This document shows positions 12,000 to 23,716 of a stretch of DNA of 64,000 bases, in pieces. The stretch comes from Heligmosomoides polygyrus polygyrus (lineage: Eukaryota; Nematoda; Chromadorea; Rhabditida; Heligmosomidae). The position numbers and the translations under genes were made by a program. The notes beneath the pieces were generated by a model, which had not been told where the DNA came from, did not search any database, and saw only the letters and a program-made list of their open reading frames with translations. The stretch lies in NCBI GenBank assembly GCA_947396885.1, contig OX377204.1:49153139-49217138 (forward strand), in the 5' to 3' direction. Within the stretch, counting starts at the first letter, position 1; every line of letters starts with the position of its first letter.

Positions 12000-14190
12000 G
12001 CACGTAGCTGCCTGTGAGAGGGCAGCCTTCTGCTGTCTACAGTCTCGGTGATGTGAGCACGGGCAAGCTTCGCTCCTCTCTTGAATCGCTTTTGTGACCA
12101 CTAGGGTTCATTCGCATTCCTCCAACCATTGAGGCAATATGGTCTTTTCCTAGCCACCGAACGTAGTACGCATATGGAATGGTCGCCAAGCCCTCGATTT
12201 GGCGACAATTTGTCTCGTTGAAGTGCGAACACAGCGGAACGTCCCTCACATCAGATAGCATTCAACCATACACGACCTCGATTACCTATGCAAAGGTTAC
12301 ATGGATACTCGATCGGACCGAAAGTTTCTTCTTTTTTCGACTTTTATTCAAGAGATGAGAACTTCACTTGGAGTCAACCATTTGAAATATAGCAAAAACT
12401 ATTACACTTTGTGTACTACATACAATAAGGTCAATAGCAATAATTCCGCAGTGGCGAAAACAGAGCAGTTAGAGCTCATGAACTGTTGAAATACATCTTC
12501 AACATCGACTTTACACGATGGCTTTCCCTTTGAAAGTTTTCTAAGAAACCCTAAACCAAACGTGTTCGAATACCACACAGAATCTCGCATAACATTCACC
12601 TCCATTTGCTGCAGTTTTGTACGGATATATTTAACAACGTGTTATTCGGAGTCGCCGCTCGGACAGGTAGGATCTCGTCATCGGAGGACGCGTTTTCAAC
12701 CGGCCCCATATCTTGCCCTCGGTTTCTCATCAGCGTATTCTATTGCAATCAACTGACTTATCTTCCGATTTCCGTTATTCACTACAGTAGCAGTAAATCA
12801 TCGGATACGAAAAATGATCCTTTGAAAGTAACCTAAAGGCTCCGTTGGCAAACCATTTTGGAGTTCCTGGCCGTGATTCGCCTTTTACAGTATTAGACTA
12901 TTGCTTTGCAGAAAAAACTTCATTTTTTCCATTAAAAAAAAAACACCAGAGACCGGCTGTGCCATCCCAACTGCCAGATGGATAAAAGGCTCAGTGAATT
13001 TGCTTCCTTTACTCATTCAAGGAGACATATCAGCAGGACACTTCTTCTTCTCGCTCAAACCTTTAATTCTACTATGCGACTCGACTAAATTTTTGGACAA
13101 ACCCCTTAACGTTCGGGCGATCGTCTGTCTATTCGGAGCGAGGCTTTCCATCACCTTACTGTTCTCTATCTCCACTTCAGAGTAGCTCATATCAGTGTTT
13201 CTTCTTCTTTACTTCTTCTTTAGCGCAGAACTTAATTTTAATGTAGTTCTGTAGTACCTTTTCGAGCTATGAAACTCTACGACACGAGGGACTTTTCGCA
13301 TCTCACGAAAAATTGGCTATACTCTTTAAACTCTGTGTGGTTGGAAGTCTAGAGCGGAGGAGAGCAGTAAAGCTAAACAACTATTCTGAAGGCTAGCCTT
13401 TCTCATATGTAAGAGTATCGGAAGCGTCAGAGATGTTTCGCCCTTTACTTAACCGTTTGCGTTTCTCCATCTATGCATATGAGCGATGTGGCTCTAAAAA
13501 ATAAGAAATCGAGAAAGAAAATGAGAGAATAATCGAAAACAAATCTGTACTATTTTTCAGGGAAGCAAAACAAAGTTAGAATGAAATTTGCCGCATCTTC
13601 ACAAAGAGCCCCTCTTTTCAAACGTTTGTTTAGGTGAAAAGGCGACAGAATTCGGTAAGAGAATGGTGAAAGGGATGCCCTGCTTGGAGACCAGCGCTAT
13701 GGTTGCAGCGTGCGAAGGATCACGTTTATTTACGCTTCACCAGAAATGTGAGGACGAGGAGATTCAGAAGACCTCTGGGGTGAGGAGGACATGGTGGCCG
13801 GCCGAAGCGACCACCCTGTGGTTGTGACCTTGGAAGTAAAAGCATGTGTGTGGTGGGGTGTCATTGGGAGAACGCCTGTGCAATGCGCAATAAATGAATC
13901 GGGCAGAGGGCAAAAAACCAGCGCAGAACGACCTCTCGGAGCCCCGGACGGCCCTCAGACGTTTGCGTACGATTAGCTAATCAAGCCTCACAATGCGCTG
14001 CAACCTCTACTTCGGAAGGGAGAAGCCTGAGCAGCGGAGCGCCACACTGGCCTGACCCCCTTTGGACCTGCAGTTGTGCGTCGACCGTCTCCAAGGCTGT
14101 CACCTCTCGCCACGCACTGTGTTCGGGAACAGTCAGTGCCACCGCAGGAACGCCAGTTCGTGGGGCCACCGGGGCAATCTTGCGGTGAAC
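12000..14190. other. no recognisable gene
   Basis: Only short chance frames were found (for example 12901-13185 and 13588-13827 on the plus strand). No transposase, RT or conserved-domain motif was seen. Confidence 0.4.
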
Positions 14191-14197
14191 GCCATTC

Positions 14198-14228
14198 GCC
14201 ACCCAGGCCGTCCTTTCGCCTGGGTGGC
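14198..14228. repeat. perfect 11-bp stem hairpin
   Basis: GCCACCCAGGC at 14198-14208 pairs perfectly with GCCTGGGTGGC at 14218-14228 around a 9-nt loop, inside a GC-rich patch (13,780-14,260) that has no recognised gene. Confidence 0.7.
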
Positions 14229-14744
14229 CTTGGCTGTTAGAGAGCCGAACACTGGGAGGTGAGGCCGTGGACTTTTTTCGAGCTGTTCAGATTAGGAAGG
14301 GTGATAAAAGTGTCCGAATATGTTTGTGAAACATTAATCTCGCAAGGACGACACATCCCGAATAATCGGTTGCTCGTAAACATTCATCCTTTGACCTTAC
14401 GTGATTGGAAGACGAGAACTCGACATCGCTACGAGTGTTCAGATGAAAAAGCTAGGAAAAAGCGCCTTTTCTGGCACAGGTTTCGTCCAAGTTGAACGCT
14501 TTTTCTTCTTTTCTTTCTTCAGGACGCCTTCGTGAATTATAGCAGAACTCTCCTTGTGCGTAGGGTGCTTACGTCTTTTGGTTTTCATCATGTAGAGCTT
14601 CTTGCTTAGTGTTAGCCTACATAAGCAGTTGCACCAATTTTTATATGTATTTGTGTACGCAACTTCATTCTGGACCTGGAGAACACACCTTTAAGTTCCA
14701 TGACATTACGTAGAGAAGAGCTGACGCTTAACCGCATGATAAAG

Positions 14745-15045
14745 GATAAAGGATAAAGGACGGCGTTATTCAATCCCTTCTGGGATGCGCCAGCGCATTC
14801 TACTTCTACGGGATGTCGTGGAGGCGACATGAATGCGTATTTGGCCATACAATGACTTGCGGTGGCCAGCCGATGAACAAGTCAGCGCTTTATCCTTCCC
14901 AGACAAGTCTGGTACCAATTCACCGACCCCGGAGGGATGGAAGGCTTGGTTGGCCTGGGCGAGAAATCCGAACCAGGGACCTGGTATCGGGTGCACGCGA
15001 CAGTCGCGCCTCCTTCGACTGCGCTACACGCGCCCAACCGCATGA
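14745..15045 (-). mobile_element. tRNA-derived SINE-like repeat, copy 1
   Basis: On the minus strand an A-box-like GTGTAGCGCAGTCGAAGG (about 15029-15012) and a B-box-like GGTTCGGATTTC (14975-14964) are spaced as in a tRNA. They are followed by a tRNA-unrelated body and a GGATAAAGGATAAAGG-like tail. Related copies lie at about 42655-42780, 42955-43115, 47010-47275 and 62995-63225. The repeated head-plus-body layout supports a SINE rather than a tRNA gene. Confidence 0.6.
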
Positions 15046-15394
15046 TATCAGCAATTTAACTCATCAACCTTACCTTCAGTTTCTTGCGCTCGTTCGAAAT
15101 AGTGCTCTGAGAGCGTTGGAAAAAAGGTATTTAATGAAGTCACCTTTGCCATCGATAAAAACTTGGTCTAATGGTGGCGAGGGGACCCCCAGCTTCGGCA
15201 AAGCCGACCACGAATCGAACCTCTGGCCCCGAACAAAGACCATAACATTAAAACAGCGTTTTCTTTTTACTTTTCATAATTATTTTTTTAATTCGAAAAA
15301 CTTGCAGAGTTCCATGTTCGACTGTCGTTGAATATTGGCATGTTCCTTATTTGTGTCTCGTGTAAAGCTGTTGAGCCAAAATTAGTATACCTCT

Positions 15395-15435
15395 TTATTC
15401 GGCTTACGTTTCGGCGTAACCGCCTTCTTCAGAGT
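15395..15435 (-). ncRNA. hammerhead-like motif, minus strand
   Basis: On the minus strand the order is CTGAAGA, an extra A, stem GGCG/CGCC with loop GTTA, then GAAACGTA. The layout is the same as at 387-414, with GTA in place of GTC. Upstream sequence TTTATTCGGCTTACG resembles that near the 17.66 kb copy. It is likely another Penelope-type end. Confidence 0.35.
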
Positions 15436-16092
15436 CTGGAGAAGACAAAAGGAGTTGGGGAAATTGCCCGCCAAAGGATTACTTCAAGTTACAGAAGCTC
15501 TAGAAGCAAGTGGTAGAATGAGACGAAAAGGGGAGTCGGACAACCCGACTGACCTTATGAAACCGCCGAGAGGCTGCTAAGTCACCCTCGGATGGAGAAA
15601 GACGTGGATTAATGAGACTCTTCCTTCGGGTCACATCATCAGAGACCTCCTGCGTGAAGCATACAGAGGTCGGCAAATGGAGCCAGCTCCTGGGTAACGG
15701 CTAAGATACACCCCAATCGCTGTGTCATTGTGGATTCACAGTCTGTGCTCTCCCAAGGGAGTAGAGACCTTGCACTTATTCAACCCATACGCGTATTATT
15801 TCACCCTGACCCAAGGAGGTCTGCCCGTCTCGCCAATGTATTCCTTCTTGCATGCGTGCATGTAATGAGACACAGTGTACCAAACACTCCGCAATCACCT
15901 TCCCTACCGAAAGACCATACAGGACGGCGTTGTTCAGGTGTTATCATAGAGACGGTTACTAACAAGTCGAGCCTACTTAAAGAGCTATCGCTTTTATGAA
16001 ATCGTTCCAACAATGTCGGTTATAGGTCGATCCAGTCTGCTCGACTCTGCTCGAGTCCGCACGATTTCTTCATTGTGTATTGATCTTCTTGT

Positions 16093-16875
16093 TCAGCGAT
16101 TGTCCAACTTAGCAGCGGGGTCCGCTTTTCTGGTATGATGACGGCACTTCGCACGATCAAACGCTTGATCGGGGTGGATACCAGCTTCCTTTAAGTCCAT
16201 GTGCAACGTATCAAGCCAGCGTTGCCTAGGCCGTCCTCTAGGCCGTTTTCCAGGCGCATCTGTGTTGAGGCCAATCTTCCGAACGGTATTGCCGTCTATT
16301 GCCATCCGCACGAAGAACATGGCCATACCACCGTAGGCGAGCCTCACGTAGCTTATCGGCAATTGGAGCGACGCCAAACCTTTGGCGTATGGAGACATTG
16401 CGAGCATGATCCAAATGCGTGACACCAGCTGTCCAGCGCAGCATTTTCGTCTGCATTACGCTTTGCAGGCCAGAACTCAGCACCGTACATCGCTACTGGT
16501 CAGACAACGGTTCTGTAGATCTTTGATTTCAAGCGCTCTGGTATCTTTCTGTCGCACAGAACGCCTGTCATTGAGCGCCATTTGGACCACGCTGCGCTCA
16601 AGCGCGAGTTCACCTCGAACGTCAGACCACCATCAGACGGAATTGCAGATCCAAGGTACTTGAAATGTGTCGCTCGTAGTACCACTGATCTCAATGGACC
16701 CAGTCTCGTTTACGTCTGTCGTCAAGTGCTCAGATTTTTGACGTTTAGCTTGAGCCCGAACGCCGCCAAGCGGTCACACCAAGCTTGCACTTGTCGCTCA
16801 AGTTCGGCCTTGTCGTCATTAGCAAGCATTACGTCATTTGCATATAGCAGCGTCCAAGCAGCAGGCTTCTGATGG
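16093..16875 (-). pseudogene. RTE-type retrotransposon, RT C-terminal fragment, decayed
   Basis: On the minus strand, split over frames, are WTLLYANDVMLA (catalytic YADD changed to YAND), QAWCDRLAAFGLKLNV, THFKYLGSAIPSDGG, RLSAAWSKWRSMTGVLCDRK, then ARLRWYGHVLR and GKRPRGRPRQRWLDTLHMDL. This order matches the post-palm part of the same RTE family as the copies at 23.7, 29.9 and 39.3 kb. Frameshifts and stops make it nonfunctional. It is 5'-truncated before the palm. Confidence 0.85.
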
Positions 16876-17099
16876 TCTCGCGAAATGGCATCCATTTTTG
16901 CAATTCATGCAGAATGACGTGGAAGTGAAATCGCTTCATAAGCGACTTCAGGTAGCTGAAGAAGCTCACGTCCCCTAGCTGAATCTTGCCGGTGGTACCC
17001 GAAAGTATAGCCCGAATACTCAAGGTCTTGCCTATAGGTATAGTAGCTTGAATCGCCACGTGTTTCGAGAAGCCGGCCCATGAGCCCAGAATAACAGTA

Positions 17100-17440
17100 G
17101 AGCTATCGGACGAAAACATGCGTATGTGGGTCCATGTAGGGGAACAAACTGTGAGAAGCCTGTGGCTTTTATAAGCTGTCCGTATTGTGACCAGTGCTCC
17201 TTGATGCATTCTGTGCCTGTGTATCACTGCTGTTGAAATTTTATGTCGAATTCCACAGCATGCATCTGGAGATTTGCACAAAAAAGACTTTGAAGATGGT
17301 ATACACAACAAAATCCTTCAAATCTCGACCAATCAGTTGAAATGCAAGAGGGCAGCAGCGCAGAAGAATCGATTCCCCACCTTCCTCGCATGAAGCAACG
17401 TCACTATCCATTGCGTTCCGAGGCTCTTTTGCAGGCAGTT
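17100..17440 (+). mobile_element. fragment of a Tc4/Tc5-like element related to element A
   Basis: Two blocks match element A (30310-31241) in the same order: CCTGTGTATCACTG near 17217 and AATCTCGACCAATCAGTTGAA near 17320. The latter leads into the degenerate tRNA-like region of the arm. The outer terminus was not found, so boundaries are approximate. Confidence 0.5.
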
Positions 17441-17633
17441 GCCAGGTTCGTCGCGGTATACCGGAGAACTCAGTTTCCGGCCTTATAGAGCAGAATCTTT
17501 GTGGAATTGCCATAATATATACCGAGTGACAGTCTCAGACCGATGTTTTCGTTTAGACCCCTTGGTTTGAGGGTTCTAGGTCTCAATGTTCTCTCGTCGT
17601 GGAACCTCGGCATTGTTGTGGAACTGTTTTCAG

Positions 17634-17944
17634 CTCTTCTGTGCTACGAGGTTGTTGGGTGGGATGTTTATTCGCCCGACGTTTCGATTGTACCACCGTC
17701 TTCAGAGGCACGATGCTCCACAGTTCAATAGTAGCGATTGTGCTACTACTTAGTGTCAGTAGGGAACGGTAGCAAAGTTAAGTTAAGTAAGAAGTTCTTA
17801 CTAGTACTACTGGTTCCTACTTGCACTAAGTATAGCGCAATCGCTGCTATTGAACGGTGAAGCATCGTGCTTCTGAAGGTGGTGAGGTGGTAGAAACGTC
17901 AGGTCAATAAACATCCCACCCAACAACCTCGTAGCACAGAAGAG
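17634..17944. repeat. near-complete palindrome made of two opposed Penelope-type ends
   Basis: The left arm from CTCTTCTGTGCTACGAGG (17634) to about 17780 pairs with the right arm ending at 17944 (CCTCGTAGCACAGAAGAG), with a centre near 17790. Each arm carries a hammerhead-like core: CTGAAGA...GAAACGTC on the minus strand (17676-17707) and CTGAAGG...GAAACGTC on the plus strand (17872-17902). Arm identity looks high over about 110 bp and lower toward the centre. Confidence 0.7.
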
Positions 17945-20900
17945 TTGGGTTCTTTTTTAGGTGACGAAAACACTGAGTCACTCATTCCTTATCCGTCATC
18001 CACCCAGACGAATATGATTGCTGTCGCCTGGCCGCCGAGTCCTCGGCAGCCGACCGTCTTCCAGTCGTCGACCCACGCACCTGTCCTATTTCTCCAGAGC
18101 CGCTATTGAAGAGAAAAGTCGAATCGGAAATGGCCGAAGGCAAAAGCCGTTTCCCATTCAATTATAGTCCAATCGAGAAACCTTAATGACTGTCTTTAAC
18201 GAACGCTGTACTAGGCGCATAGCACGTCAACAAGCAAACGCCTTCGCCTGCTGCTCAAAATCAGATGCGCCCCAGTCGCGAGTGTTCAGAGTGAGACCAC
18301 ACGAACCAGTGTGAATAAACACTTTCATGTGCAACAGATGAACTAAGTCAGTTACCTTTAAAAATAGAATACGAGTTTACAAATCGATCACACAATGCCG
18401 ACCCCATGGAGAGCAATGCATTGAAGGCAATGCACAAGAGGCGAATATGTGATTAACTTTAGACTGCACTAGTTACGTGCAATTTAGAATATAGTTCACA
18501 TCCGACGAAATCTGGGATTAAGCTCATCTTTAGCCGCTGTCCCCTCACATAAATTTTTGGGATCCAAGCTTTTCCTTTAGCATCCTACTGAGAGATAGGA
18601 GCGTTTTAGCCAGCCATCATTTCCCAGTTTTGCTCACTCGGACACTAAGAGCGATCGGATATCTGTTGTGAGGTGTCCACGCCTTGCTTGCCTTGACATT
18701 TGTCTTTCATGAAGTGCAGGAGAGAATTGAGCCGAATTTAGAGCGCAGCGAAAAATAACGGAACTGTGTTGCTTTGACCATGAAGAGCTCCAACTTTCTC
18801 TGTGATTCCCGAGGCTGCTCAGTTTTAGACCTCGTCGCCAACCTATGACGCTGAAAGCAGTATGGATGGCGATGCTACTGTTTGGGAGTTTGCTTCGACT
18901 ACTTCACAAACCTACGATGCGCAAAGAGACGAAGTCATCTTTTCCTGTGTTCCTTTCATCGTGAAGCTTTCCGGGGTGCAGCAGTTATGACGGCGAGTCT
19001 TCAGTTAAAATTTTGACGCTGACGAATTAGTGCGTAAACGTTATCTAGCTTAGACACGCACCTTGTCACTGGCACCATGACTCATCGCCATGGTTGCTTC
19101 ATTAATTGGTGGGGTGAGCTTCTACCGACGATTGATCGTCGACTCTCCAACATGGCTGGTCATATTGCCCTCATTTATCTATTATTTCGTCCAAACAACA
19201 TCACGAATTTTACTTCACATCAGATGCCATCTTATGTTTCGCATCTCAGTCGGTGTTAACGATCTCTGCTTAGGAGTTGGTCGTTCTATCTGGACATCTC
19301 ACGAATATAGAGGCCGGCAGACGAAGACAAACTCCTCATCATGTAAACAGCGTCGGTCGCCCAACCATTATCTATCGACTTTTATAAATTTTACTCGGAG
19401 AAAACCGTTTTAGCTGCTATTTCCATGGAAATGATAGTTTTAACATGCTTGGGAAGAAGGAACCTACCTCTACTTGGGATTTCTGTGATAAAGCCGTGCC
19501 CACTAGTCGGAGAAATCGCTAGGCCGACTGAAAGCTGGGGAAGAATACCTAATTCCCTTGTGCCCACCATTTCACACACATACACGCAGACACGCGCAGT
19601 GGCAGACACATACATTGTGAGGGAGCACATAGGGGACTACAGAAGACTGTGAGGATCGCGGAGGTCGTCTAAGGACACGGGTCAACCAGACGAGCGGAAA
19701 GGCGAGAGCGCAGAGAAACAGACACTCTGGCTGCGATCCGAGTGAGCTGACTCAGCGCGCGGGTGAAGGTGCCCTCCCGTCGCCTGCTCCTCTATAACCA
19801 AGCAGTCGCGAAGACACACGGTGTAAGAAGACTGAGTTTTAAGAGGGAGAAAAGGATGCAACTTTCGCAGCCTACAGACCTTCCTAAGGTCATGAAACAG
19901 ACGTCTGGAGGCTGGTACGTTTTGGGTGGCACGACAGACATCAACTAGTGAAGGTACGCAGGTCTACCAAAACTTCATTTGTAAAAAGAAATTGGTGGAG
20001 ACAACGTTTGGGTCCTGCTTACATAATGGCAAGATTTTCATGGAAGCACATGCCAGTGGAAGACAGGAAGCAACAAACTTAAGTGGATCATACTCATAGT
20101 ATTCTATTATTCGCCTTCCTTGGACAGAACATTTGCGTTTATGAACAGATGACAACCCTTAAGGCCGATCCCTGATCCTTAAGCTTCCTTTTTCCTGGGA
20201 GCTTTAGGTCTGTTTCTTTTTACAGACGATAGTGATGGAATATACTCATTTGCATACAGCTAGAAGCAATGAACCTTAGGATAAAACTTCTGAAAAAGGC
20301 CATCGATTTGAGATAAAAACCAATCTGTGCTCACACAGCACTGCAGTAACTGATCTCCGAAGCGTTCTGAAGCCAGGTTTCGAGAAGTAGCGGACTTGAA
20401 ATCCCATTGGTCTACACAAGAAAAGCGATACAACCTATTCCAAGCCGCTCAGTACTTTGCGTGTAACTTTGTGCAACCAAACAAGCACACTACTGTGACG
20501 TTCTGGCAAGTACACGGCGCGTCCCAAACTCGCAACGCAGGAGGGATCGGGTCTCACCTTTGAGCCGGAACACTGGTTGCGAGTACTATTACCAGTGTCC
20601 TTAGCGTGACATCCTTTAAAAAAGTCGAAAAGGTAAGCCGATACAACCCCATCGCATCAGCGTTTCTAATAAGAGAGGTCGCCTAACCGACATCGTATGC
20701 GAAATAATGGTTTATGAAGCGCAGTCCTCGAGCTGCCCTATCTCGCCTGCGCTCCGTTGCCTGGACTCTAGCACAACGGTGGAGAAATGCAGCGAGGCAG
20801 GAGAGCGGGATCTCTAATCGAGAGGGCGCCGACGGCACGACGAGCCGCCGAAACATGAGTCATGGTTGACCCGTACCCTGTAACCCGCGGAGGTGGGCAA

Positions 20901-21620
20901 CGGAGGGGTCTAATGGTAAGTAGTAAGTAAGTAGTTCATAGAATGCTGCACGTTCTTAGCACATTTTTTCAAGTCCGCCGAATGGATCGAGGCTTGCTGA
21001 TTCTCCTGCATAGCTCTTCCGATTCAGTTTCACGGAGGACATGTCAAGTTGATGTTTTCGATACTCTTCTACGAACAATCTAATGGGAATATTCAACAAT
21101 TGTCTGTGAATTGCATAGGTTTATGGGATCTTCTACCGTTTCCACTCCTCTATCTGTATATCTTTGCCTATGACGTGGACCGATGAGTGGATTTTCTATC
21201 CCTAGCCAGTAAATGGCTTCGCATCACTCCGTCCGCAGTTCTCTTCTTTGGCATGCACTCTCCGCCTTAAGGATAGCGCCTCAGCGCATGTTTGTGCGGC
21301 TGCGAGAAATTTTAGCGCCGTTTCGAGATCGTTCGAAGATAACATGGGAAATGAATGTTTTCCATCCCCCAATTCCAAGACAGCCCAGCCCACATGGCAG
21401 ATTCAAACGTTTTCTTTAGCAAAGCCGTAGTAGGAGATGAATACTAAAATAGGTCCTTGCTTTCAATGCTACTATATTCTATTACCAACTTCTTCTTGCA
21501 TCAGACCGCACAGCCCTGTTTTTCACATCATCGAATACGCGATTGGTTTTAATTTTATACAGTCACTTGATGTAGTCACTTGATTCTATGAGCCAAAAAG
21601 GGGAGGTGCACCCAGTTACT
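17945..21620. other. no recognisable gene
   Basis: No domain motif was seen. Around 20,640-20,920 there is a GC-richer block (GCCGACGGCACGACGAGCC) that looks like a dispersed repeat, ending in a TAAGTAGTAAGTAAGTAG microsatellite. Frames at 19090-19413 and 19391-19630 overlap on opposite strands and have no support. Confidence 0.4.
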
Positions 21621-21625
21621 CCTGA

Positions 21626-23037
21626 CAAGGGAACTGTCTGAACGCTACGAAGGAACGGCAAGAACGAGTACTATAGGGAGAATCCCCGTCCTCCAAATAA
21701 TAACAGAACATGTTTTGTTTTTGCCGAATCCTTGAGGCAAACGAGTAAGAGCGTGAAATGGTTAAGGGTCCGCAGAGCGAGCTCTTCACGGCTGTGCAAG
21801 ATCCCGGTGTCGTGGGCGCAGTGGTAGAGGGCACGCCTCATGTTTGTGACGTCTACGGTTCGGTTCCCATGCTACGTCGCGTTTTTGCACTTTTACCATA
21901 GTATCGGATTTCCATAGAGATTTCCATATCTTTCCATATCTTGGTTTCACAGTTCCTGCCCAGTGGTACTCGCCGAAGCCTGGTATCGCGATACAGTCCA
22001 CTTTCTCCAGTTCTCAAACTTGTATAGAATAACAACTCTAGTATAGCCAAACCTTTCCCTCCGAAACGATCTGTCCTCCCGAAAACGTGATAGTGCCTTT
22101 ACTGGTTGGTGGTGTCGTGACTCCGGCACAATCCTCTTCTGGTTGAAACTCTTGGTCCTCTTCTTTCACTACCTCAAACTTATCCACTTCGTCGATTTCC
22201 TGCTGTCGCAGTTCGAAAGTTCCTGTAGGATACCTACTATCCTTTCTGCCAGCTTCATCTCGTCTCTCGAAGGGACAGCGTCTTGTGGGGATCCGCACTT
22301 CAGAGTCAGAAGGCGATTGAGCACTCGAGGGTTAGCAGACATTGTAGAGTCAGTGTTGGCGGCAGCAGCTTGTTATGACCGCGCGACTTTGTACGCATAT
22401 CAGAGGCGACAATATTGATTGAGGTGGTAGGTCAAGTTGAAGATCATGCGGCCCCTCCTACACTGTGAGTCTGTGAGTACACTGGTGGCACTCACCTCAC
22501 CGACACTAATAAATTGCATTTGAGGCATTTTTCTGGCATTCTGCCGCTGTTTCATGAAAGTTCCAGCGTCAAAATTTCTTACATTGACAAGGAGAACAAT
22601 TTATTGGAGTAAAATTTTCATACAAAATCGCGTTTGGCATATTTCGGACATTGCTGGTGAATTACGAGATGTCGACAAATAATAAGTAGTAAAAAGATCT
22701 TACCGTAGTAAATTCCAAAAATAAGCTCAGATATGGAAATCTCTATGGAAATCCGATACTACGGTAAAACTGCAAAAACGCGACATAGCATGGGAACCGA
22801 ACCCTAGACCTCACGATCATGAGCCCTTCCCTCACCTACTGCGCCACCCAGTCCACGACACAAGCATCTTGCGCTGCCGTGGTAAGCTCTCTCTGCGGGC
22901 CCTTAACCATTACACCCTGGTACTCGTTTGCCTCAAGAATTCGGCAAAAACAAAACATGTTCTGTTACTATTTGGAGGACGGGGATTCTCTCTATAGTAC
23001 TCGTTCTTGCCGTTCCGGCGTTCAGACAGTTCCCTTG
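21626..23037. mobile_element. Tc4/Tc5-like foldback DNA transposon, element B
   Basis: Terminal inverted repeats begin CAAGGGAACTGTCTGAACG at 21626 and end with the complement at 23037. They are flanked by TGA at 21623-21625 and 23038-23040, a 3-bp duplication of the TNA type known for C. elegans Tc4 and Tc5. Arms extend roughly 300 bp. Each arm contains tRNA-like promoter boxes facing inward: A box GGGCGCAGTGGTAGAGG (21814-21830) and B box GGTTCGGTTCCC (about 21857-21868) on the left, and their counterparts on the minus strand at 22829-22849 and 22788-22804 on the right. The centre carries a broken acidic reading frame (see 22040-22342). Length is 1412 bp. No intact transposase is visible. 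Confidence 0.85.
22040..22342 (-). pseudogene. acidic ORF remnant inside element B
   Basis: On the minus strand an ATG at 22342 opens MSANPRVLNRLLTLKCGS... running to DEMKLAERIVGI. A frameshift near 22230 then leads into FELRQQEIDEVDKFEVVKEE. Element A carries the related order EIKLAERMVSI, FEARQLEVDEHEELEVVEE. I do not recognise the parent protein. Presence in two different TIR elements suggests it is the N-terminal part of the parental transposon's own protein, or a captured host fragment. No catalytic residues can be assigned. Confidence 0.5.
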
Positions 23038-23716
23038 TGAGGTAGATTTAAATGTGCATAGCTGTCTTATAAGCGCTATTTTATTTATCTCTCGAATAAA
23101 GAAGCTTCATACTCTTATGAACGCGAGGACAATGATACACTAAAGGGGTGATAAAGTGGGTATCTGTACACATCATGATAAGGGCCATGTCGCGAATTTC
23201 GGATATTTCGAATATCACATTTTTGAAGACACGAAAACACATTTGGGTCTCCCAAAATTTTTTTCCAGCAAATAGATTTGGGGAAAGAGTAGGAAATCGT
23301 AGTTATACAATTGTAGTTGTTCACATGCATTTTTCCCCTACATAGTTTGAAGAAGACAAAACTCACCTTGTAAGCAATAGTCCAGCTATTGATGTGTTTG
23401 TGCCGTTGTTCCCCAATTTTTGCAAGACCATTTGAAGAGATTCTCAAGAAACACTTTTTGTTAGATATTGAATCGTACAACGTTAGCTCAAAAAATTGGC
23501 ATGGGTCTCACAAATGCAGATCGCTCAAACAGCCGTTTCGGAGTGCCGCCTAAACGGCATGCGGGAAAGGCGAACTCAAGCCTTAGAGGAACAATTGTCA
23601 CCAATAAAGTAATAAAGTAAAAATTGAAAACAGAGTTCTGTTTGTGCCGATTCCTCGAGAGAAAAACCAAAAACTAAAAATTAAAATTAAACTAATACCT
23701 AAGTTATTTTCCCTTC

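Noticed and set aside
15145..15240. tRNA gene on the minus strand (GGTTCGATTC near 15215)
   Set aside because: The B box is followed by too much paired sequence and no acceptable A box lies at the right distance.
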